64,000 nt of DNA from Polaromonas glacialis (lineage in GTDB: Bacteria > Pseudomonadota > Gammaproteobacteria > Burkholderiales > Burkholderiaceae_C), in the NCBI RefSeq assembly GCF_000709345.1, contig NZ_KL448323.1, positions 4,006,658 to 4,070,657 of the forward strand. The letters run 5' to 3'. Shown piece by piece: positions 51,401-59,850 of this stretch (its first letter is position 1; the number at the start of each line of letters is the position of its first letter). The notes under the pieces are model-generated. The model did not search any database and was not told where the DNA came from. It worked only from the letters and a program-made list of their open reading frames with translations. The translations under genes were made by a program, and so were the position numbers.

Positions 51401-54284
51401 GGCCGAATGGGCACTTGAAAGCCATCAGCCCATCAGCGCTTCCAGCGTGGCGCTCGCCCATTCACTGGCAGGAAGTTCTGCAACGGTGGGTTTTATGGCC
51501 TTGTCCGACCTGGCGCGTGCGCTGGAACATGCGCTTGAAAATTCCCGCAACCACCACAGTCATTGCGCCAGTGCCTACGGTCGCTTGTTCATCGAAGCGT
51601 CCGAGGACGTACGCCGCTTGCTGAACCAGTTTGCAGCCGGTTTCCTCAAGCAGCCCCTGCCTGGCATCCTTGAGCGGCTGGCCGGGCTAGAGTTTTCCGA
51701 CTCGGTTTTTCCGGAAACAGACGACGCCGTGCTTGGCGGATTTGATGACCTGATACCTGCCAATAACGCCGACTTGCCCCTGCCCGCAGAAAGTTCTCTT
51801 TCGAGACTTGGCAGGGTCATCAGCCAGGCAGCGTATGACGACATCGATGACATCGATGATATCGACGCCGTCGACGTCATCGACCTTGACCTGTTTCCGA
51901 TTTTTGAGGAGGAGTGCGCCGAGCTCATGCCTCGTCTGGGTTCGGCCCTGCGCCAATGGGCACGGGCGCCGGCTGACTCCGGACCCCGGTCGGAAGTGTC
52001 GCGCGTGCTGCACACCCTCAAAGGCAGTGCACGCCTTGCCGGGGCGATGCGCCTTGGGGAAATGGCCCACCGCATCGAGTCCGAGCTCACGTCGATTGGC
52101 TCGCATGCGCCTGCCAGCCAGGAGATTGAATTCCTGTTGACCCGTTTTGACGGGATGCAAAACGCGTTTGAGCGTTTGCGCCGTCTCGATGCGGCAACGC
52201 CGCAGGCCATGCCGACCCAGGCTGAAACCCTGCCTGTCATTGCCATTGAACCGGATCCGCAGGATCCTTATGTCTTCCTTTCCAAAAATGATGTCGAGGA
52301 AAATGATGTTGAAATTTCCCCTGCAATCGACAGCACCCGTTATGCCGCCAGTGCTAATGTCCATGCCAGAAAAATTGAAATCCCCGGGCCGCAAGCCATG
52401 GTCATGCAGCCCTTGCGCCAGGCTGCCAATGCGAGCATACGGGTACGCACGCAGTTGCTTGACCGCATGGTCAACCAGGCCGGTGAAGTCATGATCAGCC
52501 GTTCACGCCTTGAGGCTGAAGTGGGCCAGTTGCGCATGTCCCTGACGGACATGACCGGCAGCCTGACACGGTTGCGCCAGCAGCTGCGCGACATCGAATT
52601 GCAGGCTGAAACGCAGATGCAGTCGCGCCTGGCGCTGGCGAAGGAAGCCAAGGCCGGTTTCGATCCGCTGGAGTTCGACCGCTTCACCCGTGTTCAGGAG
52701 CTGACCCGCATGATGGCCGAGTCGGTGAACGACGTGGCCACCGTCCAGCGCACCATTCAGCGAACCATTGAAGCGACCGAAGACGATCTGGTCGCACAGG
52801 GCCGCCAGGCGCGGGAACTGCAGCGCGATTTGCTGCGCACCCGAATGGTGCAGTTTGAAAGCGTTTCCGAGCGGCTGTACCGCGTGGTACGGCAAACGTC
52901 CAAGGAAACCGGCAAGCAGGTGCGCCTGGATCTGCACGGAGGCAACCTTGAAATGGACCGGGGCATGCTGGACCGCATGATGCCTGCCTTTGAGCACCTG
53001 CTGCGCAACTGTTTGACCCATGGAATCGAAGCGCCCCAGGATCGGATTCGCGCTGGCAAGGACGCTGTGGGCTTGATCACCATCCAGCTTCGCCAAGAAG
53101 GCAACGATATTTCCGTGCAGCTGGGTGATGACGGCGCCGGCCTGGACCTGGCCCGCATCCGTGCGCAGGGCATCAAGCAAGGGCTTGTGACGGCCAGCCA
53201 GTCCACTGACAATGAAGCCACGGCCAATCTGATCTTCCTTCCCGGCTTTTCAACCGCGCAGGAAGTGACCGAACTGGCCGGGCGTGGCATTGGCCTGGAT
53301 GTGGTGCGAAGCGAGGTGATTTCGCTCGGTGGCCGGATCAAGACCTCGACCGTTGCGGGCAAAGGCACGGAATTCACCATGGTGCTGCCGTTGACCACGG
53401 CCGTGACGCAGGTGGTGATGCTTCGCGCGGGCAGCATGTCGGTCGGTGTGCCGGCCAACGTGGTGGAAACCGTGCGGCGCGCCACCGCTGCCGAGCTGCA
53501 ACAGGCTTACCGCTCCGGCATGCTTGACGTGAGCGGCGAGTCCGTGCCGTTTTTCTGGTCGGGCGCCTTGCTGCAGGCCTCGCATTTCAGCAGCGAAGCC
53601 CAGGCCAAGACCACGCCAGTGGTTGTTTTCCGAAGCGCCGCCCAGCGGATCGCCATGCACGTCGACGAGGTGCTGGGCAACCGCGAAGTGGTGGTGAAGA
53701 ACCTCGGGCCCCAGTTGTCGGGACTGCCAGGACTGACCGGCATGTCCATGCTGCCGTCTGGTGCCGTGGTGCTGATCTACAACCCCGTGGCACTGGCCGC
53801 CGTCTATGGCAAGCAGGCACGGGTGTGGAGCAAGGACTACCTGGAACAGGCTGGCGGTCGCCCGACGGGAATCACTGCACCGGCGCTGGCCGCGCCGCGA
53901 GCCCCCCTGATTCTGGTGGTCGATGACTCCATCACCGTGCGCCGTGTGACCCAGCGCATGCTGTTGCGCGATGGCTATCGGGTGGTCATGGCCGCCGACG
54001 GTTTGCAGGCACTCGAAAGGCTGCATGAAGAACTCCCGGCCGTGGTGCTCTCGGACATTGAAATGCCGCGTATGGACGGCTTTGACCTGGCGCGCAACAT
54101 CCGGGCCGATGAGCGCATGAAAGGCCTGCCGATCATCATGATCACGTCGCGTATTGCCGGAAAGCACAACGAGCATGCTGTGGAACTGGGCGTGAACCAT
54201 TATCTGGGCAAGCCTTACTCCGAAGACGAGTTGCTGGGGCTGATCCGGCAGTACTGCTCGGTGCTGACCGCTGTTCCGGTTTAA
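48465..54284 (+). CDS. chpA: hybrid chemosensory histidine kinase ChpA/PilL
   Basis: This 1939-residue protein is the kinase of the type IV pilus chemosensory system. Three recognisable Hpt domains have their acceptor His in RAFHTLKGSARMVG (His727), ALAHSLAGSSATVG (His999, degenerate) and RVLHTLKGSARLAG (His1183). The kinase core follows with HLLRNCLTHGIEAP (about 1512) and LAGRGIGLDVVRSEVISLGG, then a CheW domain and a C-terminal receiver with phospho-Asp in VVLSDIEMPRMDG (Asp1864). A run of DDIDDIDDID lies at about residue 1126. The extended N-terminal 650 residues are helical without known motifs. No pilK, chpB or chpC gene follows. Confidence 0.93.
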   Translation: MHPMVTNSIAAKPDVVMNDLGPLAWVLNELCKSLEAATKALRRFTKETEAARGSDLAAMDASQLRAARQQLHQAVGVLEVVGLAEPAIVLRAMEVAVQKFVQQPELCSQDAVAKIEYASFALTEYLEGILADKPFSAVSLFPQYRDVQELVRADRIHPADLWSYEWRWLEPEVSPMPEPHSYGDDAREMLDKAILQLMKGKAPQAAASLRDLGLGFAAGQTQRQPRIFWLLAAGFFEAIAHNLLGSDLYVRRAASRVLLQYAALSRGEAAIPERLVLDLLFFCFQAVSGRASDTPVLSAVRFAYGLARFKPVDYELVQFGRFDPALLAQARKRIVLAKDAWSSLCAGEITKIKQVADQFSLVTDSLRKLHAASEPLAQALARAIETTESRKQVPAIAMAMEVATSMLYLEAVFDDLDPSDPQLAIRTASLAERLEDVIDGGAPQPLEAWMEELYRRVSDKQTMSSVVSELRVALAEVESSLDLFFRDSRDKTRLQPVPRQLAQMRGVLSVLGLDQASRAVLQMKGTVEQMLDTEIDDQQVRAAGTFEQLGNNLGVLSFLIDMLNYQPALVKKLFVYDEEKDQLTSLMGRPPAAGDAASSITVNIEPLSPNPVVAVEKTTDKTLHELPGARLDAVSSLEGVVAPLADEAVLHLPADAPALTGTMAIELSLPPATLETPASIDFEEDDLRDIFLEEAREVAGHAMLAIAMLESHPDDLEQLTVLRRAFHTLKGSARMVGLDEFGEASWAMEQLLNSWLADQNAASSKFRALCSEVMAGLERWIGDIEGNQDGAWSALAFCDSAQAMRTDGRYLALDLSGQSGKVQKILSLGDVPVSQTAPRIGTGFESEPMSEFFFEEETGIAATSRSAGQADLVPVELEELDFDSLFPMAFESSALATVADSVNASSVSDAAFLPETPSGIPADNSGTRQEPAHESGQPDETEREDDAIKVIDGLRIGIPLYNVYVNEADEWSRRLVIEVAEWALESHQPISASSVALAHSLAGSSATVGFMALSDLARALEHALENSRNHHSHCASAYGRLFIEASEDVRRLLNQFAAGFLKQPLPGILERLAGLEFSDSVFPETDDAVLGGFDDLIPANNADLPLPAESSLSRLGRVISQAAYDDIDDIDDIDAVDVIDLDLFPIFEEECAELMPRLGSALRQWARAPADSGPRSEVSRVLHTLKGSARLAGAMRLGEMAHRIESELTSIGSHAPASQEIEFLLTRFDGMQNAFERLRRLDAATPQAMPTQAETLPVIAIEPDPQDPYVFLSKNDVEENDVEISPAIDSTRYAASANVHARKIEIPGPQAMVMQPLRQAANASIRVRTQLLDRMVNQAGEVMISRSRLEAEVGQLRMSLTDMTGSLTRLRQQLRDIELQAETQMQSRLALAKEAKAGFDPLEFDRFTRVQELTRMMAESVNDVATVQRTIQRTIEATEDDLVAQGRQARELQRDLLRTRMVQFESVSERLYRVVRQTSKETGKQVRLDLHGGNLEMDRGMLDRMMPAFEHLLRNCLTHGIEAPQDRIRAGKDAVGLITIQLRQEGNDISVQLGDDGAGLDLARIRAQGIKQGLVTASQSTDNEATANLIFLPGFSTAQEVTELAGRGIGLDVVRSEVISLGGRIKTSTVAGKGTEFTMVLPLTTAVTQVVMLRAGSMSVGVPANVVETVRRATAAELQQAYRSGMLDVSGESVPFFWSGALLQASHFSSEAQAKTTPVVVFRSAAQRIAMHVDEVLGNREVVVKNLGPQLSGLPGLTGMSMLPSGAVVLIYNPVALAAVYGKQARVWSKDYLEQAGGRPTGITAPALAAPRAPLILVVDDSITVRRVTQRMLLRDGYRVVMAADGLQALERLHEELPAVVLSDIEMPRMDGFDLARNIRADERMKGLPIIMITSRIAGKHNEHAVELGVNHYLGKPYSEDELLGLIRQYCSVLTAVPV

Positions 54285-54357
54285 AAAGGCCTTTTGCGCA
54301 GGCGGGTAGGGCGTAGTATGCTATTAAAAAAATAGCATGTAAGCGTCAGGCCTTTTT
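54283..54357. repeat. dispersed palindromic repeat, copy h, also a likely bidirectional terminator
   Basis: The element is bounded by AAAAAGGCC (54283-54291) and GGCCTTTTT (54349-54357). Inside are TTTTGCGCAGGCGGGTAGGG and TGCTATTAAAAAAATAGCAT. It sits between the convergent chpA and photolyase genes and overlaps their last codons. Confidence 0.7.
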
Positions 54358-55818
54358 CACGATCGCGTAACGCTGCAGGGTCAGCGCCCGTGCTCTAGCA
54401 TGGCTGACCACCGGCATCGGGTAGTTGCTGCCCAGTGTCACGTCCGCGGCCATCAGTTCCACCCCGGAAGCCAGCCAGGGGCTGTGCAGCGCAGGCTTGG
54501 GCAGCCGGGCCAGCACCGGCAGGTACCGGTGGATGAACTTTCCGTCAGCGTCGAACTTTTTGCTCTGGCTGACGGGGTTGAAGATGCGGAAATAGGGCTG
54601 GGCATCGCAGCCGGTGCTGGCGGCCCACTGCCAGCCGCCATTGTTTGACGCCAGGTCAAAGTCATTGAGCTTTTCGGCAAAATAACGCTCGCCCCAGCGC
54701 CAGTCGATGCCCAGGTCCTTGACCAGGAAGCTGGCCGTCACCATGCGCAGGCGGTTATGCATGTAGCCGGTCTGGTTGAGCTGGGCCATGGCGGCGTCGA
54801 CCAGTGGATACCCGGTCCGGCCTTCGCACCAGGCAAGGAACAGCGACTCGGCCTTTTCGCCCTGTTCCCACTGAACCGCGTCGTATTCGGGCTTGAAGGC
54901 ACTATCGGCAACATGTGGAAAGTTCGACAGGATCTGGGCGTAAAAGTCCCGCCAGATCAGCTCGCCGAGCCAGGTGGCCGCGCCTTCATTGCCCGCTTGC
55001 TGCGCCAATGCACAGGCCGCCAGTTTTCGGATCGAGACGGTTCCGAAGCGCAAATGAACGCTCAGGTAACTCGGACCCCGGATGCCGGGAAAATCGCGGG
55101 TTTCCCGGTAATTTTCCATTCGACCGAGGAAGTCTTCAAACAGCGCATTCCCGCCCTGGTTGCCCGCCGGCAGTCTGAGCGCTGACAAGTTAGTGGTTTT
55201 GAACCCCAGTTCGGCCAGCGACGGCATGTCAGGTGCTTCGTTCGCGGGCAAGGGCGCCAATGCGGCGGCGTATTCTTCAACCGGATAGGGCTTGAGGTAA
55301 AAGGCATCGACCTTTTTCAGCCAGGCATTCTTGTAGGGCGTGAACACGCTGTACGGTTTTCCGGCCAGCGTCAGCACCTCCTGGCGTTCAAAAATGACAT
55401 GGTCCTTGAAGGTGTGAAACGCCACCCCCTGGCTTTCCAGCGTAGCCTGAACCTGCGCGTCGCGCCCCAGGCTGTAGGGCTCGTCGTCGTGGTTGGTGAA
55501 CACGGCATTTGCTGACACGTGCCGCGCCAGCGCGGGCAGGGCGCTGCCTGCCGCCTCGTGCCGCACCAGCAAACCGGCGGGAGGTGCCGACTCCGTGGAA
55601 CACAGTTTCGCCAGCTGGCCGTTCAAATCCACCAGCGATTCGCGGATGAATTCCACGCGCCGGTCGGCCCTGGGCAGCGCATCCAGAATGGAACGGTCAA
55701 AAATAAAGGCGCAGTACACCTGCTCGCACGATTTGAGCGCATGGTGAAGCGCCGCATTGTCCTCGGTCCGCAAATCCCGCCTGAACCACATCAGCCCTGT
55801 CTTGTATTTTTTTTGCAT
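54346..55818 (-). CDS. phrB: deoxyribodipyrimidine photolyase PhrB
   Basis: The 490-residue flavoprotein from ATG 55818 begins TGLMWFRRDLRTEDNAALHH, the photolyase antenna domain. The FAD-binding C-terminal domain has WCEGRTGYPLVDAAMAQLNQ, TGYMHNRLRMVTASFLVKDL, WGERYFAEKLNDFDLASNNG and WQWAASTGCDAQPYFRIFNP. It repairs cyclobutane pyrimidine dimers with blue light. The longer frame upstream has no good start; the ATG follows the dense region near the yqgE promoter. It is convergent with chpA. Confidence 0.95.
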   Translation of the reverse strand: MQKKYKTGLMWFRRDLRTEDNAALHHALKSCEQVYCAFIFDRSILDALPRADRRVEFIRESLVDLNGQLAKLCSTESAPPAGLLVRHEAAGSALPALARHVSANAVFTNHDDEPYSLGRDAQVQATLESQGVAFHTFKDHVIFERQEVLTLAGKPYSVFTPYKNAWLKKVDAFYLKPYPVEEYAAALAPLPANEAPDMPSLAELGFKTTNLSALRLPAGNQGGNALFEDFLGRMENYRETRDFPGIRGPSYLSVHLRFGTVSIRKLAACALAQQAGNEGAATWLGELIWRDFYAQILSNFPHVADSAFKPEYDAVQWEQGEKAESLFLAWCEGRTGYPLVDAAMAQLNQTGYMHNRLRMVTASFLVKDLGIDWRWGERYFAEKLNDFDLASNNGGWQWAASTGCDAQPYFRIFNPVSQSKKFDADGKFIHRYLPVLARLPKPALHSPWLASGVELMAADVTLGSNYPMPVVSHARARALTLQRYAIVKKA

Positions 55819-55950
55819 GCGGTCGATGGTAGTGAAAAGAACCCAGACCTGAAGCCTGAATGCCTTTTCACCGGGAAAAATGATCCCGGACCGCGGATAC
55901 ATCCAATCGGCGTGCCACGCCAGCCGCAAGGCAACGCGTAAAATCCAGCG

Positions 55951-56541
55951 ATGGCCACGGAACCCCCACCTTCGATCAACCTCACGCACCACTTTCTCAT
56001 TGCCATGCCCGGGCTGGAGGATGAAGGCTTTTCAAAAAGCGTGGTCTACATGTGCGAGCACAGCGAGCGCGGCGCGCTGGGCCTGATCATCAACAAGCCC
56101 AGCGACATCAATGTCCAGGGCTTGTTCGACAAGGTCGAATTGCCGCTGCGCCGCGAAGACCTGACGACCACCCCGGTGTTCCAGGGCGGACCGGTGCAGA
56201 CCGAGCGCGGCTTTGTGCTGCACGAATCCATGCTGCCGGGCAGCGAATCGGTGTATGCCTCGACCATGTCGATCCCGGGCGGGCTGGAAATGACGACGTC
56301 CAAGGATGTGCTCGAAGCGCTGTCCACCGGCGCCGGCCCGCGCAAGGTGTTTGTCTCGCTCGGCTACTCCGCCTGGGGCGAGGGCCAGCTTGAATCGGAA
56401 CTGCTCGACAACAGCTGGCTGACGGTGGCCGCCGACCTGGGCGTGATTTTTGACACGCCGGTCGAGGAGCGCTACGACAAGGCGCTCAAGCTGCTCGGCC
56501 TTGAAAGCTGGATGATTTCCCCCGTCGCCGGACATGGATGA
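55951..56541 (+). CDS. yqgE: YqgE/AlgH family protein
   Basis: The 196-residue protein has INLTHHFLIAMPGLEDEGFS, YMCEHSERGALGLIINKPSD, VFQGGPVQTERGFVLHES and FVSLGYSAWGEGQLESELLD, the YqgE/AlgH (DUF179) motifs. Despite the AlgH name, its function is unclear. It is first of a rightward group with ruvX, pyrR, pyrB and pyrC', and overlaps ruvX by eight bases. The same order occurs in Pseudomonas. Confidence 0.93.
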   Translation: MATEPPPSINLTHHFLIAMPGLEDEGFSKSVVYMCEHSERGALGLIINKPSDINVQGLFDKVELPLRREDLTTTPVFQGGPVQTERGFVLHESMLPGSESVYASTMSIPGGLEMTTSKDVLEALSTGAGPRKVFVSLGYSAWGEGQLESELLDNSWLTVAADLGVIFDTPVEERYDKALKLLGLESWMISPVAGHG

Positions 56542-57004
56542 ACCGAAAAGCCTGGCGCAACCCGATGGTTTTCAATTGGGCGAGCGGCAGGCGCCAGGGC
56601 CGCATCGGGTCGCACGCCCGCAGACTTTTCTGGCATTCGATTTCGGTCTGAAGCGCACCGGCGTGGCCTCGGGCAACAGCCTGACCCGCACGGCTTCGGC
56701 GCAGGCGACCATCAGCGCCGAAGGGGCGGCGCGGTTTCCGCTGATTCAGGCGCGCATCCAGGAATGGCAGCCCGATGCGCTGGTAGTCGGCGTTCCGTTT
56801 CACCCCGATGGCGCGAGCCACGACAATACCGTGCGCGCGCAAAAGTTTGCGCGCCAGTTGCGCGGTCGTTTTGGCCTGCAGGTGTTCGAGGTTGACGAGC
56901 GCTACAGCACGACCGAGGCGCTGGCCAGTGGCGCCAAAGACGCCGATGCCGCGTCGGCCTGCATCATTCTCGAACAATTTTTAAGGAGTCTTCCCCATGA
57001 GTAG
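56534..57004 (+). CDS. ruvX: Holliday junction resolvase-like RuvX (YqgF)
   Basis: The 156-residue RNase H-fold protein has LAFDFGLKRTGVASGNSL (first catalytic Asp), VVGVPFHPDGASHDNTVRAQ and VFEVDERYSTTEAL (second acidic pair), and ends ADAASACIILEQFLRS with the last Asp. YqgF is implicated in pre-16S rRNA 5' end processing and recombination. The N-terminal extension of about 30 residues is longer than usual. It overlaps yqgE and pyrR by eight bases each. Confidence 0.92.
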   Translation: MDEPKSLAQPDGFQLGERQAPGPHRVARPQTFLAFDFGLKRTGVASGNSLTRTASAQATISAEGAARFPLIQARIQEWQPDALVVGVPFHPDGASHDNTVRAQKFARQLRGRFGLQVFEVDERYSTTEALASGAKDADAASACIILEQFLRSLPHE

Positions 57005-57515
57005 TTTGGTTCTTGACGCCGAGGCGCTGTATGCCGATTTGCTGCGCGGCATGCGCCAGCAACTGGCCGCTTGCCCGCAGCCGCCGCGACTGGTCGGCGT
57101 GGCGTCGGGTGGCGCCTGGCTGGCAGAGCGCCTGCGAAAAGACCTGGGGCTGAGCGAAGACATTGGCATCCTGTCGTCGTCCATGCACCGCGACGATTTT
57201 GCGCAGCGCGGGCTGGCCTCCAGCGGCCAGACCGTGCTGCCGTTCGATGTCAATGGCATGCACCTGATCGTCGTGGACGACGTGCTCTACACCGGGCGGA
57301 CGATTCGCGCCGTGCTCAATGAGCTGTTCGACTACGGCCGGCCCGCCAGCGTCAGGCTGATGGTGCTGGTGGACCGGGGCGGACGCGAATTGCCGGTGCA
57401 GGCCGACCTGGCCGTGGCGCGCGTCACGCTGCCGGCGACGCAGACGCTGGAGCTGGCCCGCACCGACGACGGCCGGTTCCGGTTCCGCCTGCAGGACAAC
57501 CCAACCCCCGCCTGA
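56997..57515 (+). CDS. pyrR: PyrR: pyrimidine regulatory protein/uracil phosphoribosyltransferase
   Basis: The 172-residue protein has the PRPP-binding motif VDDVLYTGRTIRAVLNEL, the start SSSMHRDDFAQRG, and RLMVLVDRGGRELPVQADL. In Bacillus PyrR attenuates pyr mRNA; in Gram-negative pyr clusters it sits before pyrB and may act on transcription or as a weak phosphoribosyltransferase. No attenuator hairpin was recognised before it. It overlaps ruvX by eight bases and precedes pyrB by 27 bases. Confidence 0.92.
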   Translation: MSSLVLDAEALYADLLRGMRQQLAACPQPPRLVGVASGGAWLAERLRKDLGLSEDIGILSSSMHRDDFAQRGLASSGQTVLPFDVNGMHLIVVDDVLYTGRTIRAVLNELFDYGRPASVRLMVLVDRGGRELPVQADLAVARVTLPATQTLELARTDDGRFRFRLQDNPTPA

Positions 57516-57542
57516 ATTGAAACCGCAAGAGGAACTTAACGC

Positions 57543-58505
57543 GTGTTGTACCGACGAAACCCCCAGCTCAACAAGAACGGCGAACTGATCCATCTGCTGT
57601 CCACCGAAGGCCTGTCCAGGGACATACTGACGCAGATTCTGGACACCGCCGCCAACTTCGTGTCCGTCAGCAGCCGCGACGTGAAAAAAGTCCCGCTGCT
57701 GCGCGGCAAGAGCGTGTTCAACCTGTTCTTTGAAAACTCGACCCGCACCCGCACGACGTTCGAAATCGCCGCCACGCGCTTGTCAGCCGACGTGATCAAC
57801 CTGGACATTGCCCGCTCCTCGGCGTCCAAGGGCGAGTCGCTGCTCGACACCATCGCCAACCTGAGCGCCATGGCCGCCGACATCTTCGTGGTGCGCCACG
57901 GCGAATCGGGCGCGCCCTACCTGATTGCCCAGCATGTCGCGCCGCATGTGCATGTCGTCAATGCCGGCGACGGCCGCCATGCGCACCCGACGCAGGGCCT
58001 GCTCGACATGTACACCATCCGCCATTACAAGAAGGACTTCAGCAACCTGATCGTCGCCATCGTCGGCGACGTGCTGCATTCGCGCGTGGCGCGCTCCGAC
58101 ATCCATGCGCTGACGACGCTGGGCTGCGCCGAAGTGCGGGTCGTCGGCCCCAAGACGCTGGTGCCGTCCGACATGGCGCAGATGGGCGTACGCGTGTGCA
58201 ACACTCTTGAAGAGGGCATCAGGGACGCCGACGTGGTCATCATGCTCAGGCTGCAGAACGAGCGCATGACCGGCGCGCTGCTGCCCAGCAGCCAGGAGTT
58301 TTCGAAAAGTTTTGGCCTGACGCCCGACAAGCTGCAACTCGCCAAGGCCGACGCCATCGTGATGCACCCCGGGCCGATCAACCGGGGCGTGGAAATCGAC
58401 TCGGCCGTGGTCGATGGCGCGCAGAGCGTCATCCTGCCGCAGGTCACGTTCGGCATTGCGGTCCGCATGGCGGTGATGAGCATAGTTTCTGGAAATGAGT
58501 CATGA
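57543..58505 (+). CDS. pyrB: aspartate carbamoyltransferase catalytic subunit PyrB
   Basis: The 320-residue protein makes carbamoyl-aspartate, the first committed step of pyrimidine synthesis. Carbamoyl-phosphate motif is FFENSTRTRTTFEIAATRLS, aspartate loop region LRLQNERMTGALLPSSQEF, and PGPINRGVEIDSAVVDG follows. Start is GTG 57543, with AGGA nine bases upstream. Its end overlaps the pyrC' start by four bases. No pyrI is present; the partner in this class is the inactive dihydroorotase encoded next. Confidence 0.95.
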   Translation: MLYRRNPQLNKNGELIHLLSTEGLSRDILTQILDTAANFVSVSSRDVKKVPLLRGKSVFNLFFENSTRTRTTFEIAATRLSADVINLDIARSSASKGESLLDTIANLSAMAADIFVVRHGESGAPYLIAQHVAPHVHVVNAGDGRHAHPTQGLLDMYTIRHYKKDFSNLIVAIVGDVLHSRVARSDIHALTTLGCAEVRVVGPKTLVPSDMAQMGVRVCNTLEEGIRDADVVIMLRLQNERMTGALLPSSQEFSKSFGLTPDKLQLAKADAIVMHPGPINRGVEIDSAVVDGAQSVILPQVTFGIAVRMAVMSIVSGNES

Positions 58506-59797
58506 AGTTATTGATTAAAAACGGCCGGGTCATTGACCCCGCCACCGGTTTCGACCAGGTCGGCGACCTGGCGATTGCCGCCGGGCGCATCGTTTCGCTG
58601 AACGGCGGACTGGCCGATTTCACGCCGAACAAGACCCTCGACGCCACCGGCTGCATCGTTGCCCCTGGCCTGATCGACCTGTCGGCACGCCTGCGCGAAC
58701 CCGGCCATGAGCATGAAGGCATGCTGGAAAGCGAACTGGCTGCGGCGGTGGCCGGCGGCGTGACCAGCCTGGTGTGCCCGCCCGATACCGATCCGGTGCT
58801 GGATGAGCCCGGCCTGGTCGAAATGCTGAAGTTCCGCGCTGAAAAGCATCACCAGTCGCGTGTCTTTCCCCTTGGCGCCCTGACGCGCGCGCTCAGAGGC
58901 GAATCCCTGACCGAGATGGTCCAGCTGACCGAATCGGGTTGCGTGGGCTTCAGCCAGGCCGAGGTGCCGCTGGCCAACACGCAGGTGCTGATGCGCGCCA
59001 TGCAGTATGCCGCCACGTTTGGCTATTCAATCTGGCTGCGTCCGCAGGAACTGCACTTGGGCAAGGGCGTGGCCGCCAGCGGAGCATTGGCCACGCGGCT
59101 GGGCTTGAGCGGCGTTCCGGTCGCCGCTGAAACCATTGCGCTGCACACGATTTTCGAACTGGTGCGTGCCACTGGCGCGCGCGTCCACCTGTGCCGGATC
59201 AGCAGCGCGGCCGGCGTGGCGCTGGTGGCCCGGGCCAAGGCCGAGGGCCTGGACGTGACCTGCGACGTCAGCATCAACAGCCTGCACCTGACCGATGTGG
59301 ACATCGGCTACTTCGACAGCCGGATGCGCCTGGACCCGCCGCTGCGCCAGCAGCGCGACCGCGATGCGCTGCGCCGGGGGCTGCTCGACAGCACCATCGA
59401 TGCGCTGGTGTCCGACCATTCGCCGGTCGGCGCGGATGCCAAGACCCTGCCGTTCGCCGAGGCCGAGGCCGGCGCGACCGGCCTGGAACTGCTGCTGGGC
59501 CTGGCCTGCAAATGGGGAATCGAAAGCGGCGCGGACATGCGCCGGGTGCTGGCCGTGCTGACCAGCGAGCCGGCGCGCGTGCTCGGGACTGCGCTGGGCA
59601 CACTGCAGGCCTGCGCGGGCCGGCTGGTCAAGGGCGGCGTGGCCGATGTCTGCGTGTTCGACCCGGACAGCGAATGGACGGTCAAGCCCGCCGCCCTGCG
59701 CAGCCAGGGCAAGCACACGCCGTTTTCAGGGCACGCCCTGCCAGGCGCCGTGCGCTACACCCTGGTCGGCGGGCAGCTCGCCTTCGAGCGCGGCTGA
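58502..59797 (+). CDS. inactive dihydroorotase-like protein PyrC' (PyrX)
   Basis: The 431-residue amidohydrolase-fold protein resembles dihydroorotase (PGLIDL..REPGHEHEGMLESELA; SDHSPVGADAKTLPFAEAEAG). The metal-binding D-x-H-x-H motif is replaced by DLSARLREPG, with Ser61 and Arg63 instead of His. The later His motif is also altered (ETIALHTIFEL). Such PyrC' proteins, best known in Pseudomonas, are catalytically dead but needed for assembly of the PyrB dodecamer. Position directly after pyrB, with a four-base overlap, supports this. An active pyrC should exist elsewhere. Confidence 0.9.
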   Translation: MKLLIKNGRVIDPATGFDQVGDLAIAAGRIVSLNGGLADFTPNKTLDATGCIVAPGLIDLSARLREPGHEHEGMLESELAAAVAGGVTSLVCPPDTDPVLDEPGLVEMLKFRAEKHHQSRVFPLGALTRALRGESLTEMVQLTESGCVGFSQAEVPLANTQVLMRAMQYAATFGYSIWLRPQELHLGKGVAASGALATRLGLSGVPVAAETIALHTIFELVRATGARVHLCRISSAAGVALVARAKAEGLDVTCDVSINSLHLTDVDIGYFDSRMRLDPPLRQQRDRDALRRGLLDSTIDALVSDHSPVGADAKTLPFAEAEAGATGLELLLGLACKWGIESGADMRRVLAVLTSEPARVLGTALGTLQACAGRLVKGGVADVCVFDPDSEWTVKPAALRSQGKHTPFSGHALPGAVRYTLVGGQLAFERG

Positions 59798-59850
59798 GCG
59801 ATGCCGGCCGGCTGTTTTCCGCTGTCCGGCAGCATGCCCGCAGACGCCTG

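Noticed and set aside
54285..54345. Small gene between chpA and the photolyase
   Set aside because: The stretch is repeat copy h and has no start with a ribosome site.
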